A DNA stretch of 34,310 bases, from contig JAJDEV010000191.1 of assembly GCA_029259605.1 (NCBI GenBank), positions 1 to 34,310 of the forward strand, given 5' to 3'. The position numbers and the translations under genes were made by a program. Below the pieces are notes generated by a model. That model did not search any database and was not told the DNA's origin. It was given only the letters and a program-made list of their open reading frames with translations. Shown piece by piece: positions 1-8,554 of this stretch. Every line of letters begins with the position of its first letter. The stretch's first letter is position 1. This stretch comes from Planctomycetota bacterium (GTDB lineage Bacteria > Planctomycetota > UBA1135 > GCA-002686595).

Positions 1-118
1 CGACCGAAGCGCGTGGAGGCGACCTTGACGGGTCGTCGAACCCGGTGAGGAAGGGAAGCGTTGATATGGCGCCCAGCTGCGTCGATCTCGGTGAAGGCTC
101 ATGAATGATCCGGGCTAG
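1..118. repeat. MITE-like element, type A, left end cut off by the window
   Basis: This stretch matches 28430-28547 without gaps and with only a few substitutions, so it is the right 118 bp of a 183-bp type A element. Its right end reads CATGAATGATCCGGGCTAG, the terminal inverted repeat seen at both ends of the complete copy. It ends in CTAG at 115-118, and the same CTAG is the left edge of the next element. No open reading frame for a transposase is present, so it would be non-autonomous. Confidence 0.85.
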
Positions 119-279
119 CAGCCCGTGGTGAAACTCACGCCATCATCGGAGGGTGATGGATCCGTGCTGGCAAGGCGCGCTGACGACGCGTATTGGTGGA
201 ACCTCGGAGGAAGCGGAACGCAGGCAGCGCGGATCCAGCGCCGTTCGAGGGTGGCGTGAGTTTCACCACGGGCTGCTAG
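115..279. repeat. MITE-like element, type B (165 bp)
   Basis: The ends are a perfect 28-bp inverted repeat starting CTAGCAGCCCGTGGTGAAAC at 115 and closing with its reverse complement at 279. Inside, TGGATCCG (157-164) and CGGATCCA (230-237) form a nested inverted repeat. The ends differ from type A but the CTAG boundary is the same and is shared with the type A element on the left. The right-hand CTAG supplies the TAG stop (276-278) of the glycosyltransferase gene that enters from the right on the minus strand. Confidence 0.8.
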
Positions 280-2189
280 CGCTGAATCTGGGTCCAGAGG
301 ACGTCTTCGAGGCCCTCGTGCAGCTCGACCGGAAGGTGCGCTCGGAGTCGTTCGGCCGTCTCGTCGAGGCCGACCTCTCGAAGGCCACGCACGATCGCGA
401 GCGCCTCCCTGCCCTCGACGGGGTTCGCCCTCAGCCACTGCACGATGCGTCGCATCGACGGACGAACGTCGACTTGGCGCTCCCAGATACCGAGCAGCTC
501 ACGCCCCACGTCGTCGAGCCCCACGCGATAGATCCTCAGGACGACACCGCCCTGGACACGGATCTCGTGAACGGGCTCGCAGCGCGACTCCAGCTCGTGT
601 TCGAGCGCGTGATACGCCTGATCGCGCGTGATGAAGGTGATGTAGACGACCGGCTGTTCCTCGAAGGACGGGTCGGTGAGCGGCTGCCACGACGGGCCGC
701 GGAGTCGTAGATCGGATCGCAGCCGCACCGGAGCGTTCGAGTGCCCCACGTGCGAAACGACCGTCACCAGAACGGAGGCGTCCTGCTCGGCGTTCTCGCT
801 GAGCCACTCGAACGCCTGCCAGTAGCTGTTGCCCCAGTAGTCCGTCGCACCGGCGACGTTCGATTCCCGCGCTCCACGCAAGCCACCGATCGTCGCGTTG
901 AAGTACGCGATCCCGTTGGGATGCGTTCGCGCGGACTGCCATGCGGGTGCTAGCAAACACCCGGCGATGAACAGCACGCGCAGCGCGCGCCCGGACGGAC
1001 CACGCACGGTGGCCGCGATCCGGTTCGCCACGGACTCGACGCCGACGCCGGCGAGCAGGCAGAAGTAAGGGTAGAACTCGAGGAAGTGGCGGATGCCGCC
1101 GTAGTTGCGGGCGCCCGGCAACATGTTACGTCCGATCGTGACGAACAGCGCGGCAACGAGGAACGCGCGCAACGGACCGTTGAGGCGGCGGGACCAGAGG
1201 CCGACCAGCGCGAGCACGAGGACAACGAGCGGCGTGGTGATCGAAATCATCAGCGGCGCGTACTCGATGAACGACATGGTTCCGCCCGTGACGTTGTCGT
1301 CGAACACGGAGTTTCCGAGCCGCATCACCTCGCTGAAGCGCTCGACCGGACCCGCGATCGGCTCGACCCAATAGCGAGGCGATACGGCGAAGTTCGCGAG
1401 GAAGACGGCCGCGGTCCCTGCGAGAAATCCGGGCCACGACCAGCGAATCGCGCCCTTCACGCGCAGCCCCGGAACGAGGCCGACGAAGAGAAGAAACACG
1501 AGATACTGCGGCGGAACGAAGAGCGCGTTCGCCTTCGCCGCCAACGCGAGTCCCGTAAGAGCTCCCGAGATGATCCACCATCGGAGCCCGCCACGCGTGA
1601 GCGCGACGTAGCCGACGAGCGTCGCTGAGACGTAGAGACAGGTCTCGGGCACGTCCTTCAGATTGAAGAACGACGAGGCGAAGAAGCGCGGTGAGCCGGC
1701 GAGCAGGATCGCGCTCGACACGGCCGCGAGCAACCCGATCCTCGTCGACGCGAAGCGGACGAGGAACGCGAGGAAGCCCGCGACGAGCAGTGGGATCACC
1801 AAGAGGTGCGCGGCCATCGCGGGCACGATTCCCAGCTCGGTCCACAGGACGCGACAAGACACGCCCGACAGGATCGCTCCGAGCGGATAGGCGTGAACCC
1901 AAGAATCGCGGACCCAATCGAAGTCCGGATGCGGCTCACGCGTCGGCGGCCTCGGCTCACGCGACTTCAAACTCAGGTACGCCTCGTCGCCGGTCAGGAC
2001 GTATTCGATGAGTCGCTCGCCGTATGGGAACTCGCTCGTGACACAGTCCCACGTCCCGCCGTACTCGCCGACGAGCGGAAGGGCGCAACCCAGGTACGCG
2101 AACGCGACGAGGAGCCCCGCGATCCACCCGCGCTTGCGCGCCTTGGCCTCACGTTCCGCGTTCGTCAGCTCCGGCGTCGCTGCGCTCAT
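276..2189 (-). CDS. GT-C membrane glycosyltransferase (GT39/PMT-like)
   Basis: A 637-residue membrane protein with a first transmembrane segment at about residues 21-40, then an extracytoplasmic loop carrying acidic residues D48 and E53, as in the polyprenyl-phosphate-sugar-dependent GT-C fold. About ten hydrophobic segments follow, with an SPR...NLKDVPE stretch like the PMT/GT39 family, then a C-terminal soluble part from about residue 430. By family it would move a sugar from a lipid carrier to an acceptor outside the cytoplasmic membrane; donor and acceptor cannot be read. It is the last gene of the minus-strand run from 8274, 12 bp after the HD hydrolase gene. Its TAG stop lies in the CTAG that ends the type B element, so the C-terminus may have been set by that insertion. 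Confidence 0.75.
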   Translation of the reverse strand: MSAATPELTNAEREAKARKRGWIAGLLVAFAYLGCALPLVGEYGGTWDCVTSEFPYGERLIEYVLTGDEAYLSLKSREPRPPTREPHPDFDWVRDSWVHAYPLGAILSGVSCRVLWTELGIVPAMAAHLLVIPLLVAGFLAFLVRFASTRIGLLAAVSSAILLAGSPRFFASSFFNLKDVPETCLYVSATLVGYVALTRGGLRWWIISGALTGLALAAKANALFVPPQYLVFLLFVGLVPGLRVKGAIRWSWPGFLAGTAAVFLANFAVSPRYWVEPIAGPVERFSEVMRLGNSVFDDNVTGGTMSFIEYAPLMISITTPLVVLVLALVGLWSRRLNGPLRAFLVAALFVTIGRNMLPGARNYGGIRHFLEFYPYFCLLAGVGVESVANRIAATVRGPSGRALRVLFIAGCLLAPAWQSARTHPNGIAYFNATIGGLRGARESNVAGATDYWGNSYWQAFEWLSENAEQDASVLVTVVSHVGHSNAPVRLRSDLRLRGPSWQPLTDPSFEEQPVVYITFITRDQAYHALEHELESRCEPVHEIRVQGGVVLRIYRVGLDDVGRELLGIWERQVDVRPSMRRIVQWLRANPVEGREALAIVRGLREVGLDETAERLRAHLPVELHEGLEDVLWTQIQR

Positions 2190-2201
2190 CGCTCGCCGGA
2201 G

Positions 2202-2762
2202 TCAGGCTTCCCGCAGGCCATCGAGCGCACATTGGAGGTCGTGCGCGAGTCCGGGTTGCTCCGCTCCGAGACGCTCGACGAGCGCCCCCACGGCGCGCCG
2301 CGCCATCTCGATCGACCGATCGCGCCCGCCCCGAAACGCGGACCACACCGCGTCCGCGTCGTCGGCGTCGCGCAGCGCGCGCCCGAGACTCACGAGGTTG
2401 TGGAGTTTGTCGAGCGCCTTCACGAGCAGCGCCCCTTCGCTCAGTTCCGGAATCGAGCGGACACCGGTCTCCTTGCGCTCGCCCCAGGTGCGCGACTTGT
2501 CCTCGGTCAACTCGGCAACGATCGATGCGACGCGCACGCCGAACTCGATCTCGATTCGCTCGAGCGTCCACTCGTCGCTGTCTTCGACGACGTCGTGCAG
2601 CAGGCCCGCTTGGACGACGTCGGAGTCGGCGCCGAGTCGCGACAGCATCAGCCCGATGTGAACCGGGTGGACGACGTACGGAGCCCCGCTGTGGCGACGC
2701 AATTGACCGGCGTGAGCTCTCAGCGCGACGACCACCGCTCGTTCGACTCCTTCGGAGAACAT
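2202..2762 (-). CDS. Single-domain HD hydrolase, MESH1/SAH-like (ppGpp hydrolase family)
   Basis: This 186-residue protein is the hydrolase half of RelA/SpoT standing alone. H32, the HD pair H56-D57 (LLHDVVED) and D118 (KALDKLHN) match the manganese-binding set of MESH1-type enzymes, and E60-D61 match the catalytic ED pair. Known members remove the 3'-pyrophosphate from (p)ppGpp. There is no synthetase, TGS or ACT domain, and the length is normal for the small alarmone hydrolases. The start gives a complete HD domain; no clear Shine-Dalgarno sequence is seen. It sits 40 bp after the membrane protein gene and 12 bp before the glycosyltransferase gene, so the three are probably co-transcribed. 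Activity on ppGpp is inferred from the motifs; another nucleotide substrate is possible. Confidence 0.8.
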   Translation of the reverse strand: MFSEGVERAVVVALRAHAGQLRRHSGAPYVVHPVHIGLMLSRLGADSDVVQAGLLHDVVEDSDEWTLERIEIEFGVRVASIVAELTEDKSRTWGERKETGVRSIPELSEGALLVKALDKLHNLVSLGRALRDADDADAVWSAFRGGRDRSIEMARRAVGALVERLGAEQPGLAHDLQCALDGLREA

Positions 2763-2802
2763 GTGGCGCGTGGAATGACGCGAGCTGGGCGAACGACGCG
2801 AT

Positions 2803-3663
2803 TCAGATCTGGATCTTCAGCGGCTTGAGAACCGCGGCGCCGAAGACGAGCGAAGCCAGGAAGAAGACGATCACGATGCCGCCCTCGCCCCCCGGCAGAT
2901 ACGCGAGGTGACGGTCGGGATACGAGAACTCAATGTCCGCCACCGGCGAGTCGGCGGCGAACGTCGACTCGGCGGGAAGCAGCCACGACCACCAGAAGCT
3001 GGACGTACGTCGCGGTTGCATCAGCCGCGTCGCTCGGTCCCCCGCGACGATGTCCTTGGTCTCTTCGGCTCCGTCGACGCGGACGCGAATGACGTCCTGC
3101 ACCGCATCGAAGGCGACGATCTCGACGAACGCACGCCCGTCGACGGTCGAACGGACGACGGGCGAGATCGCGCGAATCCCCTCAGGGAAGTCGAACTCGA
3201 GGCTCGCGACGCGCGCCTCCTCACCCGACTTCATGTGCACGGTCAGCATCGTGCCTTGGCCCGGAAGCATTGCTTCGGCCTGCTGCTCGGTCACGATCGG
3301 AAGCGGGTCGTAGGCGTACCGAACGACAAGCTGCGAGAGAACGAGCGCGAACGGAACGAGCAGCGGGAGGATCGGCCCGAAGTTCAGACCGAGGTACTGG
3401 AAGTTCCGCATGAACACGTTCACGACCGACTTGAAGACGATCCAAAGATCGTCCTGGTACAGCCGGATCGCGATCATGTTCCCCTTGATCTTGTCCTTCA
3501 CGCCCTTGATGCCGTCCTGCCAGCTGATGTGCTTGAACAGGATCAGGCACACGATGCCGACGACACCGCTGATCAGGATGAGCGCGAGTTCGGTACCAAG
3601 CAGCTCGAACGGCGTCATCAGGACGTCGAACAAGCGGCTCATGATCGAGTTGACGAGATTCAT
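2803..3663 (-). CDS. Membrane protein with Oxa1/YidC/EMC3-like arrangement (tentative)
   Basis: A 286-residue protein with an N-terminal hydrophobic segment (about 22-44), a charged Lys/Asp-rich stretch (about 45-75), and further hydrophobic segments around 78-115. A soluble beta-rich region (about 120-250) follows, then a C-terminal transmembrane helix (about 258-280). Hydrophobic helix, basic hairpin, Pro-rich hydrophobic helix (FGPILPLLVPFALVLS) resembles the Oxa1/YidC/EMC3/DUF106 insertase superfamily, but I could not confirm this. The large domain between the last two membrane segments is not usual for that family. It lies between the RHH gene and the HD hydrolase in the same operon, suggesting work at the membrane with the two hydrolases upstream. 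Confidence 0.55.
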   Translation of the reverse strand: MNLVNSIMSRLFDVLMTPFELLGTELALILISGVVGIVCLILFKHISWQDGIKGVKDKIKGNMIAIRLYQDDLWIVFKSVVNVFMRNFQYLGLNFGPILPLLVPFALVLSQLVVRYAYDPLPIVTEQQAEAMLPGQGTMLTVHMKSGEEARVASLEFDFPEGIRAISPVVRSTVDGRAFVEIVAFDAVQDVIRVRVDGAEETKDIVAGDRATRLMQPRRTSSFWWSWLLPAESTFAADSPVADIEFSYPDRHLAYLPGGEGGIVIVFFLASLVFGAAVLKPLKIQI

Positions 3664-3680
3664 GGGAGGGTCGGTGTGGC

Positions 3681-3703
3681 GCCGGGCGGCTCACGCCGCC
3701 GGC
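3681..3703. terminator. GC-rich hairpin between two operon genes
   Basis: GCCGGGCGGC, a TCAC-type loop and GCCGCCGGC form a stem of about 9-10 bp with one bulge, in the 47-bp gap between the RHH-like gene and the membrane protein gene. No T-run follows on the minus strand, so it may be a weak attenuator or RNA-stabilising hairpin rather than a full terminator. Confidence 0.3.
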
Positions 3704-3710
3704 AGGCTTG

Positions 3711-3908
3711 CTAGCTGATGTAGCCGAGCCCTCGGAGCTTCTCCGTGATCTCCTCGTCGGAGCCCGCGTCTTCGAAGTTCGCGAGTTCCTTCTCGAGCAC
3801 GTGAACGATGAACTCTTCGTGCGACGCGTAGCCTGCAACCTCGGACACTTGCTTGATGCGATCGAGGAGGTCTGCGTCGAGTTTGATCTTGTTTCCGCCG
3901 CCGAACAT
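3711..3908 (-). CDS. Small ribbon-helix-helix-like protein with LGY tail
   Basis: A 65-residue protein. A short N-terminal strand (NKIKLDADLL) is followed by two helices (DRIKQVSEVAGY, then SHEEFIVHVLEKEL), the layout of MetJ/Arc-type ribbon-helix-helix proteins. An acidic C-terminal tail ends LRGLGYIS. AGAAGG about 8 nt before the ATG supports the start. It lies 32 bp after the phosphodiesterase gene. The protein at 11470-11682 has the same plan, ending LKNLGYL, and also sits beside alkaline-phosphatase-superfamily genes. The fold suggests DNA binding as a dimer, but the strand is less basic than in typical repressors, so a protein-binding role cannot be excluded. Confidence 0.65.
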   Translation of the reverse strand: MFGGGNKIKLDADLLDRIKQVSEVAGYASHEEFIVHVLEKELANFEDAGSDEEITEKLRGLGYIS

Positions 3909-3940
3909 GGGTCTACCTTCTGAAGTCTTGGGAATCGTGG

Positions 3941-6118
3941 TTATTCGAGGACCGGGTGACCCTTCATCTGAGCGGGCACTTCGAGCCCGTAGTAGGTCAA
4001 CACTTCCACGGTCAGGTCTTCGAGCTGGTGCTCACCCTCGCGGATGGGCTTGTTCGAAATGAGGATGCCGGAGACGACATCCGGAGCCATGAGATGGCTC
4101 CCGTTAAACGTACCACCGGTGTTGTCCTGGAGGATCGCATTCGTGATCCGTCCAGTCGAAGCCGGGTCCGAGTTGCCGTAGCCGGCGTTGAAGCCGACCA
4201 GCATGTCCGGTGCCTCCGAGACGCGCGCGCCCGTATAGACTTCGGTCGCGATGTCGCAGCGCAGGATCGGCTTGACGCCGGTCTTCTCGTCCACGATGGC
4301 CTCGAGCTTGCCCTTGATCTCCGCGAGCAGCGCCTTCGCGTCCGCGGAAGCGACGATGCCGGACTCGTCCTCGCCCGTCTCGGGGTTGTCGCCTTCGCGC
4401 CCCTTCATGTTCAGGTAGAGGCCGTTGAACCCGATCCCGTACGCGCGTGTCTTGCTCCAATCGACGACGCCGGGGACGTACAGCACCTGCTTCGTGAAGC
4501 CAGGTGCCCCCTCAGGCAGCTCCTTCGATTGGCCCTCGTGCAGGACGAGGTACCCGTTCTCGTAGAGCCACGTGTTCAGGTCGAACTCGCGCCGGTAGGG
4601 CGCGAAGCCGTGGTCCGACATGACGATCAACGTGACGTCGTCGCCGAGCCGCTCGCGGATCCGGCCGAGCACCGGGTCCATCTTCAGGTAGAGGTCGTGG
4701 ACCGTGTCCTTCCACGTCGTTCCCTCGCGCCCGGACCACCAGGACGAATCCTGCGCCGCGATCGCGGGGTCGTGCGCCGGGTGCGACGCGTCGAAGTGAC
4801 GCCACATCATGTGGCAGGTCAGGTCGACGGTGGAGAAGTAGAAGAAGAGCAGGCCGCCCTCGTCGTCCGCCGTGTACACGTCGAGCGCGTAGTCGAGCAT
4901 GTCGCGTCGCTCGTTGTAGACGAGCTCGACCTGACGCATGAACTCGGCGTCCGTCAGGATTTCGTTCTTGAGCGCGTTCACGTCCTCGGCCATGCCCTGC
5001 GTGTAGTAGGGCCCGATGGCTTCGGCCAACTCGACGCTCGCGCTGTCCGGCTCCGAGACCGGCGTCGGCGGCGAGGTCGGGCTGAGGTTCACCGGCGAGA
5101 CGTAGAACTCGACCTCCGGCTCGATGCTGCGCAGGTAGATGCGGCAGATCCCCGAGAGGTTCATCGTTCCGAGCGGAAGCATCTCGAAGTCCACGTCGAT
5201 GAACTCGCTCCAATCACCGGCCTCGAGGACGACCGTCTTGCCGCCGAGCTCGAACGCCGCTGCCTTCGACTTGCGATCGACCCATACCGTGATCGGAAGG
5301 CGTGAGTAGTTCTTGTCCGCGTCCTCGTAGTGCTTGAACACCTGGGTCGGACCGCGAAGGCTCGTGTTGATCACGCCTTCGTTCTCGCTCAGCGTGTTGA
5401 TCTTCCCGGCGATGCTCTTGTGCGCAGCTTGGAGCGTCGCGGCGAGCGTCGGGTTCGTCGTGTAGAACGACGCCTCTCCGTACGCGGAGTCGAGGGCGGG
5501 CGTCAGCATTCCCGGGAACGACAGTCCCTTGGACGGCTCGACCGGGAAGTTCGCGGGCATGCGCCAGATATCGGCGTCGATCCCGTGGCGGTTCAGGATG
5601 CTCCAGAACGACTCGCCGGTCCGCGTCGGCGTGCTCTCGCCGCCGAGCGGAATGATCCACGGTCCGGGAAGCTCGATCGACGAGGCCTCTTCGGACTTCG
5701 TCGTCGACGGGATCACGATCCGCGTCACGGGGTCGCGGTGCAGGAAGTCGAAGATCCCGTGCCCGCCCGGGTTCATGCCAGTGATGAAGTTCGACCACGC
5801 CACGGGACTCTGCGGAGGCGTCGACGTCCCGAGGGACTTGATCCCGTTCCCCTGCTCGATGAGCCAGCGGAAGTTGGGCATGCGCTCCGGATAGGCCTGC
5901 ATCACCTCGGCGAGGATGTCCGGATCCATGCCGTCGATGCCGAGGACGACCAGCCGCGGATGAGTCGTCGCGACTCGCGCGGGAACGTCCACGCCTTCGG
6001 CGACGGCCGACGCGGCGCCGGCGAACGGGTCGTCTTCGACGCGCTCGGGAATCGCGATGAACGCGACCGCGCCGATCAGGGCGAGCGCGGGATAAACGGT
6101 CCAGCGGGGCAACTTCAT
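3941..6118 (-). CDS. Membrane-anchored type I phosphodiesterase/nucleotide pyrophosphatase (alkaline phosphatase superfamily)
   Basis: A 725-residue protein with one N-terminal hydrophobic segment (about residues 8-22, signal peptide or anchor). The first metal-binding motif is GIDGMD (D62). The nucleophile region PPQSPVAWSNFITG (S104) has Ser where many relatives have Thr. Metal ligands of the VDLTCH type and a C-terminal SDHGF motif complete the two-metal site. Enzymes of this superfamily hydrolyse or transfer phospho- or sulfo-monoesters and diesters; the substrate is unknown. I start at the ATG at 6118, because it overlaps the TGA of the upstream gene as ATGA and gives a clean signal sequence. 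The 63-codon extension to 6307 lies inside the upstream gene and is rejected. It is a diverged paralogue of that gene. Confidence 0.8.
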   Translation of the reverse strand: MKLPRWTVYPALALIGAVAFIAIPERVEDDPFAGAASAVAEGVDVPARVATTHPRLVVLGIDGMDPDILAEVMQAYPERMPNFRWLIEQGNGIKSLGTSTPPQSPVAWSNFITGMNPGGHGIFDFLHRDPVTRIVIPSTTKSEEASSIELPGPWIIPLGGESTPTRTGESFWSILNRHGIDADIWRMPANFPVEPSKGLSFPGMLTPALDSAYGEASFYTTNPTLAATLQAAHKSIAGKINTLSENEGVINTSLRGPTQVFKHYEDADKNYSRLPITVWVDRKSKAAAFELGGKTVVLEAGDWSEFIDVDFEMLPLGTMNLSGICRIYLRSIEPEVEFYVSPVNLSPTSPPTPVSEPDSASVELAEAIGPYYTQGMAEDVNALKNEILTDAEFMRQVELVYNERRDMLDYALDVYTADDEGGLLFFYFSTVDLTCHMMWRHFDASHPAHDPAIAAQDSSWWSGREGTTWKDTVHDLYLKMDPVLGRIRERLGDDVTLIVMSDHGFAPYRREFDLNTWLYENGYLVLHEGQSKELPEGAPGFTKQVLYVPGVVDWSKTRAYGIGFNGLYLNMKGREGDNPETGEDESGIVASADAKALLAEIKGKLEAIVDEKTGVKPILRCDIATEVYTGARVSEAPDMLVGFNAGYGNSDPASTGRITNAILQDNTGGTFNGSHLMAPDVVSGILISNKPIREGEHQLEDLTVEVLTYYGLEVPAQMKGHPVLE

Positions 6119-8274
6119 GAGGCGGCCTTCTCGCTCTTGGTCGCGACGCTCGAAGCCTGCGGCTTTGCAGCCTCCGCTTCGCGACGCCCCGGTTGAAACA
6201 AGCTCGAGCCCTGCATGTAGGCCGGCGTCTTCACGCCGAACATGTCGAGCGCCGTCGGCGCGATGTCGAGGATGTTCGGTTGTTCCGTGTTGATCGCGCG
6301 GTTGCACCAGAAAACGCCCGGCACGAGCCGCGGATCGACGCAGTGGTCACCCGACCACGACTTGGTGTTGTCGGTGAAGATCTCGGGGGCAACGGATCCG
6401 GTCGCGCAGTCCCACGAGTGGCGGAAGCCGCGGTGGTAGCCGACCAGGATCTCCGGCGCCATGTCCGCGTAGGGGCCCGAGTGGAGCTCCTTCGTGAGGA
6501 ACGCTTCGTTCACCACAGGCTTGCCCGATTTCGGGTCGACGAGCTTCTCGAGTTTGTCCTTGATCTCCGTGCAGAGCGCATCCATTTCGGCGCCCTTCTC
6601 GACGATGCCCTTCGCTTCACGCCCCTTGCGGTTGATGAAGATACCGGTGAGGCCGAGCGTGAACGCGCGCGTCTTGTCCCAGTCGACGTCGGCGAACCAG
6701 TCGCCCGACGTCTCCTTGCCTTCCTTCAGAACGAGATACCCCTCGTCCTTCAGCCAGGTGTTCAGGTTGCAGCCGCGCGTGAAGTTGCAGAAGCCGTGGT
6801 CCGAGATGACCATGAACAGCGTCTCTTTGTCGTCGCCGAGCTTCGCTTGGATCTCGGCCACGAAGTCGTCCATCTTCATGTAGACGTCGCGGATGACGTT
6901 CTTGTGGACCTCGATGTCCTTGCCCTCGTTGGCCGGGTGATCCGGATCGAGGTAGCGATAGAACATGTGGCTGATGCGGTCCGTCGTATCGAAGACGACG
7001 GTCGCGAAGCCCTTCTTGGTCTTCTCGAGCACGTCCCAGAGCATCTTCTTGCGCTCGTCGAAGATGAGCCACGCCTGCTTGAGGAACGCCTCCTCGTCGA
7101 CGACGCGCTCGTTCAGGGCCCAGGTGTCCTCGGCCAAGCCCAGCGTCGCGTACGGGCCGAGCATCTTGGCGAGGTAGATCGAGTACACGAACGGCTGCGA
7201 GATCGGCATCGCCGGGCTGTCCGGATCGATGTTGATCGGCGTGACGTAGATGCCGTACTGGCCGTCCTCCCACGTCTGAATGTAGAAGCGCGCGATCCCC
7301 GTGCAGTTGTCGAACGGGATCGTCAACCACGGCGTGTACTCCTTCGGACCGACCGTCGCGGACTTGTCGCCGACCTCGATGGTCGCCTTCCGCTTCGCCT
7401 CGTCGAAGGTGACGGTGAACGGGCATTTCATCGGATGCCCGTCTTCGCCGGGGGGGCCCGTCAGCTTGGACTGGACGACGCCGTCCTTGATGCGAATCAC
7501 GTACTGCTGACCACCGGTGTGCGCCCCCTTCTTCTCACGCGTCGAGTAGAAGGAGAACGAACCTTGGGTACCCTGCAGGTCCGGGACGCACATGCCGGCG
7601 AGCAGCGTTCCGTTCTTGAATTTCTGCGGCGGGAACGTGATCGGGACGCGAATGATCGACGACCAGACGCCCTGCGCGCCGAGCAGCTTCCAGAACGGTT
7701 GGCTCTTCTGGAGCAGGCGATAGATCGTCTTCTTCCCCCACGGGATCTTCGCGAGCCCGAGGTTCAGCGTCTTCGGCACTTGCCGGATGTCGGTCGACGA
7801 CAGCACCGGGAAGTAGTTGCAGGGGTCGCGCGTGAGGAAGTCGTAGATGTTGTGGCGCGACGCATCGACGCCCGTCGCGTAGCTCGACCAAGCGACCGGC
7901 GAGATCGACGGGTACGCCGTGGCGAGCGTGCTGAAGCTGCCCTTCTCGGCGAGCTTCTGGAAGTTGGGCATCAGCCCTTCCTCCATGAACCCCTTCGCGA
8001 GCCCCGGATCGAATCCGTCGAGCCCGACGACGATCATCCGCTTGACCTTCGGCTTCGTCTTGCCGCGGAACAGGAACAGGCGGACGATCAGCTTGAGCGG
8101 GTAGAGAAGAACGATTCCGAACGCGAGCAGGAACGTTCCGAGGAGCACCAGCACGCTACCCGCGGCGGCGAATCCGGCGCCGGGGCCGATATACGCCGAG
8201 GCGGGTGATGCGCTGACGAACAGCGCCAGACCGAGCAGGCTGGCGACGCGGAGCTTCCGCAGGGGTGCGTTCAT
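6115..8274 (-). CDS. Secreted/membrane phosphodiesterase-type hydrolase (alkaline phosphatase superfamily)
   Basis: A 719-residue protein. Residues 1-27 look like a signal peptide ending SASPASA. Then comes YIGPGAG and a long hydrophobic segment (about 34-68), a short leader often seen before envelope polysaccharide proteins. The catalytic domain starts with GLDGFD (D86), has a nucleophile region YPSISPVAWSSYATG (S125), DRISHMF-type ligands and a late SDHGF motif. The fold is that of type I phosphodiesterases/phosphomonoesterases, facing the periplasm or outside. It is the first gene of the run that ends at 276 and is coupled to its paralogue by a 4-bp ATGA overlap. The 280 bp upstream hold a hairpin and probably its promoter. 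Tandem paralogues suggest successive steps or two related substrates. Confidence 0.8.
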   Translation of the reverse strand: MNAPLRKLRVASLLGLALFVSASPASAYIGPGAGFAAAGSVLVLLGTFLLAFGIVLLYPLKLIVRLFLFRGKTKPKVKRMIVVGLDGFDPGLAKGFMEEGLMPNFQKLAEKGSFSTLATAYPSISPVAWSSYATGVDASRHNIYDFLTRDPCNYFPVLSSTDIRQVPKTLNLGLAKIPWGKKTIYRLLQKSQPFWKLLGAQGVWSSIIRVPITFPPQKFKNGTLLAGMCVPDLQGTQGSFSFYSTREKKGAHTGGQQYVIRIKDGVVQSKLTGPPGEDGHPMKCPFTVTFDEAKRKATIEVGDKSATVGPKEYTPWLTIPFDNCTGIARFYIQTWEDGQYGIYVTPINIDPDSPAMPISQPFVYSIYLAKMLGPYATLGLAEDTWALNERVVDEEAFLKQAWLIFDERKKMLWDVLEKTKKGFATVVFDTTDRISHMFYRYLDPDHPANEGKDIEVHKNVIRDVYMKMDDFVAEIQAKLGDDKETLFMVISDHGFCNFTRGCNLNTWLKDEGYLVLKEGKETSGDWFADVDWDKTRAFTLGLTGIFINRKGREAKGIVEKGAEMDALCTEIKDKLEKLVDPKSGKPVVNEAFLTKELHSGPYADMAPEILVGYHRGFRHSWDCATGSVAPEIFTDNTKSWSGDHCVDPRLVPGVFWCNRAINTEQPNILDIAPTALDMFGVKTPAYMQGSSLFQPGRREAEAAKPQASSVATKSEKAAS

Positions 8275-8554
8275 TCGAAAAGGGTAGCTCTGGGGGGAAG
8301 TCGTCGCGCGGGGGGCTCGCGGGAGAACGGTCGGGTTGCTTATCGGCGCGGCCCCGCGTGGGCTGGAGCGCGTACCCGCAAGCGCGGCCGGGTTCGCCGT
8401 GAGAGAATACCGGTTCGTGAGGTCGCGAGGCGGTTTTCTCAGGGCTTGCTCCCTACGCGAGGGGCCGGGTCCGCGTTAGCGGCACCCGGCCCGGATCGCA
8501 TTGCCTTCGGACGTCGAGACGCGATCGCGCAGGAACACGCTTTCGCGAATCGAG
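8275..8554. other. Intergenic region between the two minus-strand operons
   Basis: These 280 bp hold no credible gene. The right part carries the hairpin at 8462-8492 after cysC; the left part should hold the promoter of the hydrolase operon, but no convincing -35/-10 pair stood out. A G-rich run is present at about 8291-8333. Confidence 0.5.
8462..8492 (-). terminator. Strong hairpin after cysC
   Basis: GGGCCGGGT (8462-8470) pairs with ACCCGGCCC (8484-8492), and inside it CCGC-GTTA-GCGG extends the stem, with one unpaired C. On the minus strand it comes about 60 nt after the cysC stop. It lacks a long T-run, so it may act with another factor, but it clearly divides the sat/cysC operon from the next one. 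Confidence 0.5.

Noticed and set aside
153..710. 185-codon plus-strand frame in and beyond the type B element
   Set aside because: It runs from the element into antisense of the glycosyltransferase and shows no protein features, so it is not a transposase.
6119..6307. 63-codon upstream extension of the second phosphodiesterase
   Set aside because: It lies inside the upstream gene and would hide the signal sequence; the ATGA overlap start is better.
3956..8208. Long plus-strand open frames (449 and 671 codons) across the two phosphodiesterase genes
   Set aside because: They are mirror frames caused by high-GC codon use; the translations are Arg/Val/Asp-rich with no domain, while the minus strand has clear enzymes.
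8403..8408. TATTCT on the minus strand as a -10 for the phosphodiesterase operon
   Set aside because: No acceptable -35 is found 16-18 bp upstream.
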